This document shows, piece after piece, positions 9,492 through 19,431 of a DNA stretch of 64,000 bases (position 1 is the first letter of the stretch; every line of letters starts with the position of its first letter). A model generated the notes under the pieces. That model saw only the letters and a list, made by a program, of their open reading frames with translations. It made no database searches and was not told where the DNA came from. The DNA is from Pseudophaeobacter sp. EL27 (GTDB taxonomy: Bacteria > Pseudomonadota > Alphaproteobacteria > Rhodobacterales > Rhodobacteraceae): positions 124,001 through 188,000 of the forward strand of contig NZ_OMPQ01000002.1 in NCBI RefSeq assembly GCF_900313025.1, given 5' to 3'. Position numbers and translations under genes: made by a program.

Positions 9492-9821
9492 CTATTCCAG
9501 TCCCGGCTCCTCCAGCAGGTGACGACCAGCGCGATCCTCTACCTCGATCACCCAGAGATCCGGGTCAAATTCCTGCTGGCGCCGGATTGCAGCGTCAACA
9601 TCTGTCTCAAACCCGCTGGCATGTTCGATCCATTTGCGCGCGCCGCTCATCAGATCATAGGAGCGGTGAAAGCTCTGCGCCTGACCGTCCAGAGTGTTGA
9701 GTTTGACCAGTACAGCCCCGGCCGTGTCATCCCCATGGGCGGTGACAAAGGCGGGGATGTCCTGAAACCGCAGGCGGGCGAGATAGGCATCAACCCAGAA
9801 ACGGGCGGTCAAACGGGGCAT
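9492..9821 (-). CDS. DUF1491 family protein
   Basis: This is a 109-residue soluble protein with no signal or membrane segment. It matches the DUF1491 family of alphaproteobacteria: the N-terminus is RLTARFWVDAYLARLR, then VKLNTLDGQAQ and the late IRRQQEFDPDLWVIEVEDRAGRHLL segment. Its place between era and recO is the usual one in Rhodobacteraceae. The function is unknown; position alone hints at a link with ribosome maturation or DNA repair, which is inference. It lies 123 bases downstream of era, separated by a copy of a dispersed repeat. Confidence 0.85.
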   Translation of the reverse strand: MPRLTARFWVDAYLARLRFQDIPAFVTAHGDDTAGAVLVKLNTLDGQAQSFHRSYDLMSGARKWIEHASGFETDVDAAIRRQQEFDPDLWVIEVEDRAGRHLLEEPGLE

Positions 9822-9868
9822 GTCGGGCCTCTGTCAGGGGCAGGATCCGCCAAGGGCGGCATCTGTGG

Positions 9869-9913
9869 CTGGTACCGGAGCCTCCGGCGGGGATATTTCT
9901 GGCCAAATGAAGA
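9869..9913 (-). repeat. Dispersed structured repeat, copy B
   Basis: Read on the minus strand this starts CTTCATTTGGCCAGAAATAT and continues with CCCCG, then the hairpin CCGGAG-G-CTCCGG (9875-9887). The same box followed by a hairpin of different stem sequence occurs at about 31269 and, more weakly, at about 40679. It lies between era and the DUF1491 gene. Confidence 0.65.
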
Positions 9914-9944
9914 CCGGGTGGCGGCGGGGCCACCCGGATCGCGA

Positions 9945-10850
9945 TCAGTTTCCGTCTTTGAAATCGAGGCCCATTTCAGAATAGCGTTCTGCCTCTTCCA
10001 GCCAGTTGGGACGCACCTTGACCTGCAAAAAGAGATGCACCTTGCGGCCGAGGAACTCGGTCAGCTCTTCGCGGGAAGACTGCGAAACGGATTTGATGGT
10101 CTCGCCGCGTTTGCCCAGCACGATGCCCTTGTGGCCATCGCGCACCACATAGATCACCTGATCGATCTTGGCGGACCCATCTTTGCGCTCTTCCCAGTTT
10201 TCGGTCTCGACCGTCATCTGGTAGGGTAGTTCCTGATGCAGCCGCAGGGTCAGTTTTTCCCGGGTGATTTCTGCCGCGATCATCCGCATTGGCAGGTCAG
10301 CGATCTGGTCTTCGGGGTAGAGCCAGGGGCCTTCGGGCAGTTCCTTGGCCAGCCAGCCGCGCAGATCGTCTACGCCATGGCCGCGCTCCGCAGAGATCAG
10401 GAAGGTTTCGGCAAAGTCAAAACGCTCGTTCAGGTCTTTGGTAAGGCCAAGAAGCACCTCGGATTGCACCCGGTCGATCTTGTTGATCACCAGGCCAACA
10501 GTGCGCCCCTGGGCCACATCTGCAAGACCTTCGAGGATGCGTTCCACCCCTTCGGTGATGCCGCGATGGGCCTCGACCAGCAGAAGGACAATTTCCGCAT
10601 CGGCAGCACCGCCCCAGGCGGCGGCGACCATGGCGCGATCCAGGCGTCGACGCGGCTGGAACAGGCCCGGCGTGTCGACAAAAACGATCTGACTTTCGCC
10701 CTCCATCGCAACACCGCGCACCCGGGCGCGGGTGGTCTGCACCTTATGGGTGACGATCGAGACCTTGGCCCCGACCATGCGGTTCAGCAGGGTGGATTTG
10801 CCCGCGTTGGGCTCTCCGATCAGGGCGACGAAACCGGCGCGTGTTGTCAT
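9945..10850 (-). CDS. era: GTPase Era
   Basis: Era is an essential GTPase that binds 16S rRNA and aids 30S subunit maturation. The product is 301 residues, the usual length. The G1 motif GEPNAGKS is at residues 12-19, with G3 DTPGLF and G4 NKID. The C-terminal KH RNA-binding domain shows [17 protein letters not shown]. The ATG at 10850 overlaps the rnc stop by four bases (ATGA), showing translational coupling. RNase III and Era both act on rRNA, so the rnc-era pairing is functionally sensible. A dispersed repeat and the DUF1491 gene follow. Confidence 0.97.
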   Translation of the reverse strand: MTTRAGFVALIGEPNAGKSTLLNRMVGAKVSIVTHKVQTTRARVRGVAMEGESQIVFVDTPGLFQPRRRLDRAMVAAAWGGAADAEIVLLLVEAHRGITEGVERILEGLADVAQGRTVGLVINKIDRVQSEVLLGLTKDLNERFDFAETFLISAERGHGVDDLRGWLAKELPEGPWLYPEDQIADLPMRMIAAEITREKLTLRLHQELPYQMTVETENWEERKDGSAKIDQVIYVVRDGHKGIVLGKRGETIKSVSQSSREELTEFLGRKVHLFLQVKVRPNWLEEAERYSEMGLDFKDGN

Positions 10851-11533
10851 GTTACTTGCTCCAAACGTGCCAAGAGCGCCTTGGCTGCGGCCTGTTCGGC
10901 GAGACGTTTTGAGCCCGCTGATGCGCGCTCTTCGGTGCCGTCTTCCAGCCGAACGGCAATGGTAAAGATAGGTTGGTGGTCCGGGCCTTCGCGGGCGACC
11001 TGTACATAGTCGGGCGGGTTTTGGCGACGGGCCTGGACATATTCCTGCAGGGCAGTTTTGGGGTCGCGTGCATCGGCCTCGACCTGATGAATGCGTTGTC
11101 CCCAGAGCCGCAGGATCATCGCCTGGGCCACCTCAAAACCGGCGTCTTTGTAGACGGCGGCAATCACCGCCTCCATGCCGTCCCCCAGCAGCGCCAATTT
11201 GCGCCGCCCCCCCGACATCATCTCGGAGCGGCCAAGTTTCAGCACCTCGCCCAGTTCAATTTCGCGGGCGACATCGGCGCAGGCCTCTTTGCGCACCAAT
11301 GCGTTGAACCGTGGTGCGAGCTGGCCTTCGCTGGCCTCTTTGTCGTGGTCGAGCAGGGCTGTTGCCATCACCAAACCTAGCACGCGGTCCCCCAGAAACT
11401 CCAATCGCTGGTTATCCTTGCGATTTGGAGAAGAGACCGAGGGGTGGGTCAAGGCGCGCACCAGTAGCTCGGGCCGGGCAAACTGATGCCCGATCCGCTG
11501 CTCAAAGACGCGCATTTCTTTGGATAGTTTCAC
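10847..11533 (-). CDS. rnc: Ribonuclease III
   Basis: This double-strand-specific endoribonuclease processes rRNA precursors and structured RNAs. The product is 228 residues. The catalytic signature is [14 protein letters not shown], with the second acidic cluster in [15 protein letters not shown]. The C-terminal dsRNA-binding domain begins near residue 155 ([11 protein letters not shown]) and ends with [16 protein letters not shown]. The start is a GTG at 11533 that overlaps the lepB stop (GTGA), and the stop overlaps the era start. An internal ATG at 11515 is a possible alternative. The gene sits in the lepB-rnc-era order common to many proteobacteria. Confidence 0.96.
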   Translation of the reverse strand: MKLSKEMRVFEQRIGHQFARPELLVRALTHPSVSSPNRKDNQRLEFLGDRVLGLVMATALLDHDKEASEGQLAPRFNALVRKEACADVAREIELGEVLKLGRSEMMSGGRRKLALLGDGMEAVIAAVYKDAGFEVAQAMILRLWGQRIHQVEADARDPKTALQEYVQARRQNPPDYVQVAREGPDHQPIFTIAVRLEDGTEERASAGSKRLAEQAAAKALLARLEQVT

Positions 11534-12366
11534 TCGATCCCCTTGAAGTAACGATCAGAACGCCAGGTCCAGAAGAACAGCATGGAGCGCCCCGCAGAAG
11601 AGAACATAATGCGGTCGGCACGGCCAATAAGGTTTTCCAGCGGGACAAAACCAACGCCGCCAGCGGTCTGTACCAGACGGCTGTCACTGGAATTATCACG
11701 GTTATCGCCCATAAAGAAGAAATGCCCCTCTGGCACCTGATAGACGCCAGTGTGATCTGCTGACTGGTCGGCGATATTCAGTATCACATGAGAGCTACCA
11801 CCTGGCAGCGTCTCGATCTGGCGCGACTTCAGGCAGGTCGCGCCCTTGCCGACAGGAGCATTTTCACAGCGTGGATAGGATCCCTGTGGGCCCTGAGCCG
11901 CCATCACTTCTTCGAAATTTCCGGCATTTTCCAAGGCCACCGCCGCACCATTGATATGCAGCACACCATTCTTCATCTGGATCTTGTCGCCAGGCAGGCC
12001 GATCAGGCGCTTGATGAAATCGGTTCCCGTCACCGGATGGCGGAACACAACCACATCGCCGCGCTCTGGATCGGAGCCCAGGAAGCGAGAATTATCGCTG
12101 TCGAGAAACCCGCAGATATCCTCGGCGTCGATGTTCAGCCCAATTGCGCCAATGCGGACACTTGGGCAAGAGGCATAGGAATAGCCATAGGCCATCTTGT
12201 TGACGAAGAGGAAATCGCCAATGAGCAGCGTCTCCTTCATCGAGCCCGAAGGGATCCAGAAGGGTTGGAAAAACAGGGTCCGGAAGACTCCTGCGATCAA
12301 AAGGGCATAAACAATGGTCTTTACCGTTTCGAGGATCGATTGGCCGGCCGTGGGTTTTGCCGTCAT
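11530..12366 (-). CDS. lepB: Signal peptidase I
   Basis: This inner-membrane serine protease removes signal peptides from secreted proteins. The product is 278 residues. One N-terminal transmembrane helix ([16 protein letters not shown]) precedes box [11 protein letters not shown], which holds the nucleophile Ser. The catalytic Lys region is [13 protein letters not shown], and box E reads [15 protein letters not shown] chose the ATG at 12366 because GGAGAG lies just upstream and the family starts near there; the frame is open to 12537. Translation is coupled to rnc by a GTGA overlap. Confidence 0.95.
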   Translation of the reverse strand: MTAKPTAGQSILETVKTIVYALLIAGVFRTLFFQPFWIPSGSMKETLLIGDFLFVNKMAYGYSYASCPSVRIGAIGLNIDAEDICGFLDSDNSRFLGSDPERGDVVVFRHPVTGTDFIKRLIGLPGDKIQMKNGVLHINGAAVALENAGNFEEVMAAQGPQGSYPRCENAPVGKGATCLKSRQIETLPGGSSHVILNIADQSADHTGVYQVPEGHFFFMGDNRDNSSDSRLVQTAGGVGFVPLENLIGRADRIMFSSAGRSMLFFWTWRSDRYFKGIE

Positions 12367-12427
12367 CAGGCTCTCCGGGGTATAAATTAAAGGGTCCGGC
12401 GCTACATGAGGGCGTGAGAGGCCTGAG

Positions 12428-12883
12428 TCAAGCTTCACCAGTGGTTTCAGCCGCCTGATCCGTCGAATGCGCCTCTGACTGAGCCGAAATTGGCCGGGCC
12501 TCAATGACCACAAAGGCCTGCGCCCAGGGGTGATCATCGGTCAGGGTCACGTGAATAACCGCACTGTGCCCCGCAGGTGTCATCTTGGCCAGGCGCTCTG
12601 CGGCCCAGCCGGTGACATGCATCACCGGTTGCCCGGTGCGCAGATTGCTCACGGCCATGTCTTTCCAGGCAATCCCCATGCGAAGCCCGGTGCCCAGGGC
12701 CTTGGAGCAGGCTTCTTTGGCAGCCCAGCGTTTGGCATAGGTGCCCGCCACATCCAGGCGGCGTTCCGCTTTGCGCTGTTCGGTATCGGTAAAGACGCGA
12801 TTGCGAAAACGGTCGCCAAAGCGATCCAAGGTTCCCTGGATGCGTTCGATATTGGCAAGATCGGTGCCGATGCCGAGGATCAT
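12428..12883 (-). CDS. acpS: Holo-[acyl-carrier-protein] synthase
   Basis: AcpS transfers 4'-phosphopantetheine from CoA to apo-ACP, activating it for fatty acid synthesis. The product is 151 residues. The Mg-binding motif [12 protein letters not shown] is at the N-terminus, and [15 protein letters not shown] carries the catalytic Glu/Lys region. A tail of about 15 residues rich in Ala, Glu and Thr extends past the usual family end. It lies four bases after the LysE-type gene and 61 bases before lepB, in the pdxJ-acpS-lepB order found widely in proteobacteria. Confidence 0.95.
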   Translation of the reverse strand: MILGIGTDLANIERIQGTLDRFGDRFRNRVFTDTEQRKAERRLDVAGTYAKRWAAKEACSKALGTGLRMGIAWKDMAVSNLRTGQPVMHVTGWAAERLAKMTPAGHSAVIHVTLTDDHPWAQAFVVIEARPISAQSEAHSTDQAAETTGEA

Positions 12884-12887
12884 GGTT

Positions 12888-13514
12888 TCACCCCTCCAGA
12901 CGTGCGGTCAGGATTTTGAGACTGGCAAAGCCAAAAAAGCCCGCAAAGGCAAACTCGAACCAGCGCTTCATCCGCATATAGGAGGCCACCACCCCAGGGG
13001 TGGAGAACAAAAAGGCATAGCCGAAAAAGACCAGTATGGATCCAGAATAGAGGAAGGCAAACAAACCAAAGACCTCAACCGGGGTCGACCCCGCTGGCAG
13101 CACCAACGAGTAGATCGAAGCCCAGGACAGGATTGCCTTGGGGTTGGTCAGGTGAATCAACGCACCCTTACCAAAAAGCTGCCAACCCGTTCCCCCATAG
13201 GCCCGCTGCGACAGCGGGGCGTGAGGCGCCAAGGCAGATCGCAGGGACTTCTCTGCGAGAAAAAGCAGATAGCCGGCGCCGCAATACCGCAGCAATTCAA
13301 AGACCCAGGCATTTGCCAGCATCAAAGCGCTGAGCCCGGCTGCAGCTGCGAGCCCCCAGCAGGCCGACCCAAATAGAATACCTAAGGAGAACACCAGCCC
13401 GGCGCGGCGCCCCGTGTTCATCGACGTGCCCGCAATAGAGAGCGTCGCAGGGCCTGGACTACCCCCGGCCAGCACCCAGGCCAGCCAGAGCGCGGCCCAT
13501 TCAGGGCCTATCAC
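12888..13514 (-). CDS. LysE/RhtB family translocator
   Basis: This is an inner-membrane exporter of amino acids or related metabolites, 208 residues with about six hydrophobic segments. The LysE signature [21 protein letters not shown] is near the N-terminus, and [19 protein letters not shown] is the mid-protein family motif. The start is a GTG at 13514 that overlaps the pdxJ stop (GTGA), so it is translationally coupled to pdxJ. It is inserted between pdxJ and acpS, which are otherwise commonly adjacent. Substrate is unknown. A second LysE-type gene is at 23.0 kb. Confidence 0.88.
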   Translation of the reverse strand: MIGPEWAALWLAWVLAGGSPGPATLSIAGTSMNTGRRAGLVFSLGILFGSACWGLAAAAGLSALMLANAWVFELLRYCGAGYLLFLAEKSLRSALAPHAPLSQRAYGGTGWQLFGKGALIHLTNPKAILSWASIYSLVLPAGSTPVEVFGLFAFLYSGSILVFFGYAFLFSTPGVVASYMRMKRWFEFAFAGFFGFASLKILTARLEG

Positions 13515-14257
13515 GCCCGCGCCTCTTCCATCTTGCGACGCATCTCGGCCAGGGCGGCAGGCAGGCCAACAAACATCGCCTCCCCCATCAGGAAATGGCC
13601 GATGTTCAGCTCTTTGACCTCTGGCAGGGCCGCAACCGGGCCAACGCTTTCATAGGTCAGACCATGGCCCACATGCACCTCCAGCCCCAACCCGTGGGCA
13701 AAGGTTGCCATTTCGGTGATCTTTGCCAGCTCCGCGTCGCGTTCCTCCCAGCGACCCTCAGCCCAGGCGTCAGCATAGGCCCCAGCGTGCAGTTCGATCA
13801 CCGGAGCGCCAATGCGGTAGCTGGCCTCAACCTGTGATTTCTCGGCGCCGATGAACATCGATACCCGGCTGCCAGCCGCCCGCAGGGGAGCAATGTAATC
13901 GGCAAGCGCATTGTCATTGCCCGCAACATCCAGCCCCCCCTCGGTGGTACGTTCTTCGCGCTTTTCCGGCACCAGGCAGACTGCATGGGGCTTATGACGC
14001 AGAGCAATCGCCTGCATCTCCTCGGTGGCGGCCATCTCGAAATTCAGCGGGATACGCAGGGCCGCCATCAAGCCATCGATATCCGCGTCAATGATGTGGC
14101 GGCGATCTTCGCGCAAATGCGCAGTGATGCCATCGGCCCCTGCATTCTGTGCCAACACGGCGGCCCGAACCGGGTCGGGGTTATCGCCGCCACGGGCATT
14201 GCGCACCGTAGCCACGTGGTCGATGTTCACACCCAAGCGCAATGCGTTCTGAGCCAT
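13511..14257 (-). CDS. pdxJ: Pyridoxine 5'-phosphate synthase
   Basis: PdxJ condenses 1-deoxyxylulose 5-phosphate with 3-amino-2-oxopropyl phosphate to make pyridoxine 5'-phosphate in the DXP-dependent vitamin B6 pathway. The product is 248 residues, a TIM barrel. The N-terminus [22 protein letters not shown] is diagnostic, as are [15 protein letters not shown] and [26 protein letters not shown] near the C-terminus. Its ATG at 14257 follows the DUF2062 gene by 87 bases, and its stop overlaps the next start. Membership in the rsh-to-recO run suggests constitutive expression. Confidence 0.97.
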   Translation of the reverse strand: MAQNALRLGVNIDHVATVRNARGGDNPDPVRAAVLAQNAGADGITAHLREDRRHIIDADIDGLMAALRIPLNFEMAATEEMQAIALRHKPHAVCLVPEKREERTTEGGLDVAGNDNALADYIAPLRAAGSRVSMFIGAEKSQVEASYRIGAPVIELHAGAYADAWAEGRWEERDAELAKITEMATFAHGLGLEVHVGHGLTYESVGPVAALPEVKELNIGHFLMGEAMFVGLPAALAEMRRKMEEARA

Positions 14258-14343
14258 GTCATTTGTCCTGAAATCAGTATCTGTTGCGCTGAGATTAGAC
14301 GGCCTAGTGCCGAGGGCAACCCCCCGCGCCCCAAGCCCAGGCT

Positions 14344-15051
14344 CTATTTTGCCTTGCGCACCCGTGGCAGAGCCAGCTTTGGCTTTGGCTTGGCGGGTTC
14401 CGCCACAGGGGTGATACCAGCGGCTTCCATTTCTGCGCGTTTTTTGATGGCCTCGAATTTGGCCTTGATCCGGGAGCGGCGGTGTTGCTGATAGGCACGG
14501 ATAACCGGCAGGCTGATCATGTAGCAGATGGTCGCGGTGATGACGCCAGGAAAGGCGCCGCCCACCAGATAGGGAAAGAACACCTCGTCATAGAACAGGT
14601 GCAACCCGTCCCAATCGGCCGGCCGGTCGTGGAACAGAGCAAAGAGATTGTCTTTCAGATCCTTGCCCGCATCAAAGAATTTGCCGACCAGGGATTTATC
14701 GACCTCTTCATACTCAGTGCCCAGCATCCAGTGGCCGGTCTGCAAGGCCGCCACGCCAATGGGCACATAGGTCAATGGGTTGCCAAAGAAGGTGCCGCTG
14801 AGCGCCGCCAGAATATTGCCGTTCATCAAGCGCGCAATCAGCGCCGCAACGATGAAATGCATGGCATAAAACGGCGTGAAGGTGGTGAAGACTCCGGCCC
14901 AGACTCCACGGGCAATGCGTTCTGGCGAATCGGGCAGACGGCGCACCCGGTGTTTTACGTATAAAAACGCCCGCTTCCAGCCCCCACGGGGCCAGATGAA
15001 ATCCGCCACCGCTCGAAGAAGCGGGCGTCTATCACGGCGCCTGAATACCAA
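14344..15051 (-). CDS. DUF2062 domain-containing membrane protein
   Basis: This is a 235-residue protein with a basic N-terminus and about three hydrophobic segments. The DUF2062 core is seen in [23 protein letters not shown] and the [12 protein letters not shown] motif. The C-terminus is Lys/Pro-rich. I read the start as TTG at 15051, giving [10 protein letters not shown], the usual N-terminus of the alphaproteobacterial family, with AGGAAGGA upstream. The function is unknown. Its fixed position between rsh and pdxJ in Rhodobacteraceae is known from synteny and does not by itself give a role. Confidence 0.82.
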   Translation of the reverse strand: MVFRRRDRRPLLRAVADFIWPRGGWKRAFLYVKHRVRRLPDSPERIARGVWAGVFTTFTPFYAMHFIVAALIARLMNGNILAALSGTFFGNPLTYVPIGVAALQTGHWMLGTEYEEVDKSLVGKFFDAGKDLKDNLFALFHDRPADWDGLHLFYDEVFFPYLVGGAFPGVITATICYMISLPVIRAYQQHRRSRIKAKFEAIKKRAEMEAAGITPVAEPAKPKPKLALPRVRKAK

Positions 15052-15083
15052 AGCCCTGCGTCCTTCCTAGTTCCAACCGAGCC

Positions 15084-17216
15084 TCATCCCGAATTTAATC
15101 GAGTTTCCGGCGTCTCCCGGAAACGCGCCACTTCCGCGACATCGCTCTCGGCTTCCAGTGTCAACATCAGGGAATGCAGCTGCTCCACATCCCTGAGTTC
15201 AACATTTATCATCAGCCGGTAAAAGTCTGGTTTCCGATCAGAAAATTCGAGATCGGAAATATTGGCCTTTTTCTCGCCAATCAATGTGCAAATTCGTCCC
15301 AGCACGCCCGCATCATTGCCAATGGTCAGCCCCAGGGTGACGCCATAGGCCGCCGGATGGGTGCCGCTGTGCCAATGTACATCGACCCAGCGCTCCGGCT
15401 GGTCTTCAAACTCGCCCAACCGATCACAATCCGCAGTGTGCACCACAACGCCGCGCCCCCGGTAGGTGATACCGATAATCCGCTCCCCGGGAAGCGGCTG
15501 ACAGCAGGGCGCACGCTCAAAACTCTGCCCTGGTTCCAGGCCAATCACCGCGCGACGGGGGGAAATCACATCGCCGTCCTGCGAGGTGAGTTCAGGATAG
15601 ACCGCCTGCACCACGTCATGGGCGGTGATCTCCGCCGCGCCAAGCCGCGCCAGCAACTCATCAACCGAGCTGATCCTGAGCGCTCTTGTTGCGGTTTCCA
15701 GTGTTTTATCGGTAGATTTGCGATCGACATGTTCGAAGGCAGAGCGCGCAAGTTCGCGTCCCAGTTTCACAAATCGCGCCCGGTCCGCCTCGCGCAGAGC
15801 GCGACGAATAGCGGTACGAGCCTTGCCGGTTGTTGCGATCTCTAGCCAGCTCACCTGTGGAGACTGCCCCTCGGCGGTGATCACCTCAACTGATTGACCG
15901 TTGCGAATACGGGTCCAGAGCGGCACCCGAATGCCGTCGATCTTGGCGCCAACGCAGGCGTGACCAATCCGAGTATGGATGGCATAGGCAAAATCGATCG
16001 GGGTTGCGCCCTTGGGCAGCTTGGTCACATCGCCTTTGGGGGTGAAGCAGAACACCTGATCGGAATACATCTCCAGCTTCACGGCTTCGAGGAATTCGTC
16101 GTGATCCTCTTCGGCATCAAACTGTTCGGTGAGCGAGGCAATCCATTTCGCCGGATCCACCGCAAAGGGGTTTTGCGAGCGCACGCCATCACGGTAGGAC
16201 CAATGGGCCGCAACCCCGGTTTCAGCCACATCATGCATCTGCCGGGTGCGGATCTGCACCTCGACCCGCTTGCCATCGCGCCCCGACACAGTGGTGTGGA
16301 TCGAGCGATAGCCATTGGATTTTGGCTGGCTGATGTAATCCTTGAACCGCCCTGGCACCGCGCGCCAACGTTGATGGATCGCGCCCAACGCCCGGTAGCT
16401 GTCTTCTTCGCTCTGGGTAATCACCCGGAAACCATAGATATCTGACAGACGTGAAAAGCCCTGATCCTTGGCCTGCATCTTGCGCCAGATCGAATAGGGT
16501 TTCTTGGCACGGCCAAAGACCTCGGCCTCGATGCCCGCCTTTTCCAGCTCAAACCGCATATCGCCAGTGATCCGGTGAATCACATCGCCGGTTTCGCGCT
16601 GAAGAGTGACAAAGCGGCGGATGATCGACTGGCGCCCCTCGGCGTTCAGCACCTTGAAGGCCAGGTCTTCCAGCTCTTCGCGCATCCATTGCATGCCCAT
16701 GCGGCCAGCCAGCGGCGCATAAATGTCCATGGTTTCGCGGGCTTTTTGCGCCTGCTTTTCCGGGCGCATCGCCTTGATGGTGCGCATATTGTGCAGCCGG
16801 TCGGCGAGCTTGACCAGGATGACCCGCAGATCCTTGGACATAGCCATGAACAGCTTGCGAAAGTTCTCGGCCTGTTTGGTCTCACGGCTGGAAAGCTGCA
16901 GATTGGTCAGCTTGGTGACGCCGTCCACCAGTTCTGCCACCTCTGCGCCAAATCGACTGGCGACCTCTTCATAAGAGGCCTTGGTATCTTCGATGGTGTC
17001 GTGCAGCAGCGCGGTGATAATGGTGGCGTCGTCCAGGCGCTGTTCAGTCAACAGGGCGGCAACGGCCACGGGATGCGTGAAATAGGGCTCCCCCGAGTGA
17101 CGGAATTGGCCCTCATGCATCTCTTCGCCATAGGCAAAAGCCTCAGCGAGCTTATCGGCATTGGTTTTGGGATTGTAGTTGCGGACCAGAGCAATCAGGT
17201 CTTCTGGTGAAATCAT
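15084..17216 (-). CDS. rsh: Bifunctional (p)ppGpp synthetase/hydrolase (Rsh)
   Basis: This enzyme makes and degrades (p)ppGpp, setting the stringent response. The product is 710 residues. An N-terminal HD hydrolase domain carries THPVAVAALL and H72-D73 in LLHDTIEDT, so hydrolysis should be active. The synthetase domain follows around residues 235-345 with YRSIHTTV. Next come the TGS domain (VFCFTPKGDVTKLPKGATPIDFAY) and a C-terminal ACT domain (about 630-705). Alphaproteobacteria usually carry this single long RSH enzyme. It lies 40 bases downstream of rpoZ, the same pairing as rpoZ-spoT in E. coli. Confidence 0.96.
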   Translation of the reverse strand: MISPEDLIALVRNYNPKTNADKLAEAFAYGEEMHEGQFRHSGEPYFTHPVAVAALLTEQRLDDATIITALLHDTIEDTKASYEEVASRFGAEVAELVDGVTKLTNLQLSSRETKQAENFRKLFMAMSKDLRVILVKLADRLHNMRTIKAMRPEKQAQKARETMDIYAPLAGRMGMQWMREELEDLAFKVLNAEGRQSIIRRFVTLQRETGDVIHRITGDMRFELEKAGIEAEVFGRAKKPYSIWRKMQAKDQGFSRLSDIYGFRVITQSEEDSYRALGAIHQRWRAVPGRFKDYISQPKSNGYRSIHTTVSGRDGKRVEVQIRTRQMHDVAETGVAAHWSYRDGVRSQNPFAVDPAKWIASLTEQFDAEEDHDEFLEAVKLEMYSDQVFCFTPKGDVTKLPKGATPIDFAYAIHTRIGHACVGAKIDGIRVPLWTRIRNGQSVEVITAEGQSPQVSWLEIATTGKARTAIRRALREADRARFVKLGRELARSAFEHVDRKSTDKTLETATRALRISSVDELLARLGAAEITAHDVVQAVYPELTSQDGDVISPRRAVIGLEPGQSFERAPCCQPLPGERIIGITYRGRGVVVHTADCDRLGEFEDQPERWVDVHWHSGTHPAAYGVTLGLTIGNDAGVLGRICTLIGEKKANISDLEFSDRKPDFYRLMINVELRDVEQLHSLMLTLEAESDVAEVARFRETPETRLNSG

Positions 17217-17256
17217 ATCCGGTCCGCAGCCTTAAATTAGGGAGTTCTGGCTGGTA

Positions 17257-17610
17257 TTAGCCCTGCCCCTGCGCCTCCATGAGTGCGCGCAGTAGTTTTT
17301 CTTCTGACATATCGTCGTCAGCGGGTTTGTCGTTTTCGGCACCCATCAGCAGAGCCATCGAATCTTCTTCGGGCTCATCAACTTCGATCTGGTTCTGATT
17401 GTTTTCGATCAGACGCTCGCGCAGATCATCAGCGCGTTGGGTCTCATCCGCGATCTCGCGCAGTGATACAACGGGGTTTTTGTCGTTGTCACGCTCAACC
17501 GTGAGCTCAGCTCCGGCGGCGATTTCGCGGGCACGATGGGCCGCCAACATCACCAACTCAAAGCGGTTGGGTACTTTGTCTACGCAGTCTTCAACCGTTA
17601 CGCGGGCCAT
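17257..17610 (-). CDS. rpoZ: DNA-directed RNA polymerase omega subunit
   Basis: Omega helps assemble and stabilise RNA polymerase by holding beta'. The product is 117 residues, of which about 80 form the conserved omega fold: [29 protein letters not shown], then [12 protein letters not shown]. The rest is an acidic tail rich in Asp and Glu, common in alphaproteobacterial omega. It is directly upstream of rsh, and since omega mediates ppGpp effects on polymerase in E. coli, the pairing fits. The ATG at 17610 is the family start. Confidence 0.96.
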   Translation of the reverse strand: MARVTVEDCVDKVPNRFELVMLAAHRAREIAAGAELTVERDNDKNPVVSLREIADETQRADDLRERLIENNQNQIEVDEPEEDSMALLMGAENDKPADDDMSEEKLLRALMEAQGQG

Positions 17611-17704
17611 AGGCGACTCTCCAAAATCAATGTGGGTCCGGAAGAGCGACTTTTACGCCCAAATCTTTTTGTTGACAAGCGCAGAAAGTGGCTCAATCCG
17701 GGGA

Positions 17705-18286
17705 TTAAAGCGGCTGAACCGCTTCCAGGTCGGATTTTGGTAGCTCAGCACAGAGTTCCGCAGCCGTTTTTCCCAAAATGGGGTGACGCCACTCTGGGCA
17801 AATGTCGCACATCGGCACCAGAACAAAGGCCCGATCCTGCATCCGGGGATGCGGGAGAATCAGCTGGTCCGGCGTTTCTTTCACCTGTTGCTCAAGCGGT
17901 AAATCGCGCCAGCGCTGATGAGTGGCAAGGTCGGGGAACACTTTCTCGCTCAGAGAAATCAGATCCAGATCCAAAGTTCGTGTGCCCCAGCGCTGCTTTC
18001 TCAAACGGGAGAACTTTTGTTCAACACCGTGTAAACACTGTAATAAGGCCTCAGGAGAAAGCCTGGTTTCAACCGTCAAAGCCGCATTCACAAAGTCCGG
18101 TCCAGCCCCAGCTGGAAAACAGGGGGTTTGAAAAAGTCGCGAAACTTGGCATTGTTCCCCCATAAGGAGAGAAATTTCCTGAATTGCAGCCAGTAGTATT
18201 TGTCGTGGCGACATTTCGCCCAAGGGTAAGTTACCACCCAAAGAAATGATCGCTTTTGATCGTAGAATGGTCACTTTTGACCTCAT
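17705..18286 (-). CDS. folK: 6-hydroxymethyl-7,8-dihydropterin pyrophosphokinase
   Basis: HPPK transfers pyrophosphate from ATP to 6-hydroxymethyl-7,8-dihydropterin, a step in folate synthesis. The product is 193 residues. The N-terminal SLGGNLP segment stands for the family's LGSN, and RWGTRTLDLDLI holds the Mg-binding aspartates; ILPHPRMQDRAFVLVPM is also diagnostic. The ATG at 18286 has no clear ribosome-binding site; a GTG at 18274 with TGAGGT upstream is an alternative start. It is divergent from the NYN-domain gene and 95 bases upstream of rpoZ. Confidence 0.9.
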   Translation of the reverse strand: MRSKVTILRSKAIISLGGNLPLGEMSPRQILLAAIQEISLLMGEQCQVSRLFQTPCFPAGAGPDFVNAALTVETRLSPEALLQCLHGVEQKFSRLRKQRWGTRTLDLDLISLSEKVFPDLATHQRWRDLPLEQQVKETPDQLILPHPRMQDRAFVLVPMCDICPEWRHPILGKTAAELCAELPKSDLEAVQPL

Positions 18287-18304
18287 TTAGGAAAAACCGT
18301 ACAC

Positions 18305-18332
18305 TTGAAGCAGGTGCCAAAGTACTTACAAT
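18305..18332 (+). promoter_or_regulatory. Candidate sigma70-type promoter for the NYN-domain gene
   Basis: TTGAAG (18305-18310) and TACAAT (18327-18332) are separated by 16 bases and point toward the gene starting at 18411. It matches the housekeeping consensus better than most upstream regions here; it was judged by eye only. Confidence 0.4.
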
Positions 18333-18410
18333 ATGTCCACCCGTTTCGCCGCTTCAATTTCACTCACGGATCATTTGGCGTAAACGGATTTACCGGAAGG
18401 ACACTTTAGG

Positions 18411-18983
18411 ATGTTTTACAAAGACGAACGGCTCGCGCTGTTCATAGACGGTTCAAATCTATACGCCGCAGCCAAGGCGTTGGGTTTTGATATCGACTAC
18501 AAGCTGTTGCGACAAGAATTCATGCGTCGCGGAAAGCTCTTGCGGGCCTTTTATTACACGGCTCTGCTGGAGAATGACGAATACTCTCCCATCCGCCCCC
18601 TTGTTGATTGGCTGCACTATAACGGTTTCACCATGGTGACCAAACCAGCCAAAGAATACACCGACAGCATGGGGCGTCGCAAAGTCAAAGGGAACATGGA
18701 CATCGAGCTTGCTGTTGATGCCATGGAACTGGCCCCCCGGGTTGACCATATCGTGCTGTTTTCCGGCGATGGCGATTTCCGCCCGTTGATCGCCAGCTTG
18801 CAGCGTCAGGGCGTGCGCGTCTCTGTGGTCTCCACCATCCGCAGCCAGCCGCCGATGATCTCTGATGAATTGCGCCGCCAGGCTGACAATTTCATCGAGT
18901 TGGAAGAGCTGAAAGACGTCATCGGGCGCCCCCCACGGGAACACCCTGTCGACACCCGCTCCGTTTCTGCGGTTCAAGGCTAA
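18411..18983 (+). CDS. NYN domain protein (LabA/DUF88-like, predicted RNase)
   Basis: This is a 190-residue protein with a PIN-like NYN fold. Acidic residues of the predicted metal site are visible in LALFIDGSNLYAAAKALG, GNMDIELAVDAME and VLFSGDGDFRPLIASLQRQG. Family members are predicted endoribonucleases, and LabA of cyanobacteria belongs to the same superfamily. No partner domain is present, and the C-terminal 25 residues look unstructured. The ATG at 18411 is the only sensible start, and a promoter-like pair lies 80 bases upstream. It is divergent from folK and convergent with the hybrid kinase. The RNA target is unknown. Confidence 0.85.
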   Translation: MFYKDERLALFIDGSNLYAAAKALGFDIDYKLLRQEFMRRGKLLRAFYYTALLENDEYSPIRPLVDWLHYNGFTMVTKPAKEYTDSMGRRKVKGNMDIELAVDAMELAPRVDHIVLFSGDGDFRPLIASLQRQGVRVSVVSTIRSQPPMISDELRRQADNFIELEELKDVIGRPPREHPVDTRSVSAVQG

Positions 18984-19289
18984 AGACTGCATCCCGCTGC
19001 CTCACTCAATCGTAGCGCCGGGTAGTTTTCTCCGGGCCGAGCTGAACGCTTAGATTAGGACTAGGCGCTTCAGCAAAGCCCGGGAGCCTCCCCGGTTTAG
19101 AAAGCAGCCACCTGCCTTTTAATCGGGACACAGCTAAATAGGGTGCCAATAAAAAGGGTGCCAATTGAGCGACCTTCTCTTGGGCGGACATTGGCTACAG
19201 ACTCCACCTTCAGTAAGGATGAATTTGCCCAAGTTTTCCCGGGTGAGATCTCCAGGATCGGTCTACTGGGAGATTTACTGAGAGTAGTC

Positions 19290-19326
19290 TCAAAACGGAT
19301 AGCCACTCACTCTATCCGTTTTGAGC
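19290..19326. repeat. Perfect 14-bp inverted repeat with 9-base loop
   Basis: CTCAAAACGGATAG (19290-19303) pairs with CTATCCGTTTTGAG (19313-19326) without a mismatch. No poly-T follows on either strand, so a simple intrinsic terminator is not well supported. Confidence 0.8.
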
Positions 19327-19409
19327 GCCCCAACACGGCGCGAGCGGTGACAGCGCAGATGTTGAAATCTCTGGCTGCAAGTATCTTCCCTTAGACATTG
19401 CGTTTCTTG

Positions 19410-19431
19410 CGCATGTGACTTGTCACGTGCG
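19410..19431. repeat. Imperfect palindrome CGCATGTGAC-TT-GTCACGTGCG
   Basis: Two 10-base arms pair at nine positions around a two-base centre. It sits 27 bases beyond the stop of the hybrid kinase. It could be a hairpin at the 3' end of that transcript or a protein-binding site. Confidence 0.6.

Noticed and set aside
19143-19394. 83-codon plus-strand frame in the convergent gap
   Set aside because: It spans the 14-bp inverted repeat, has a weak start and no family match.
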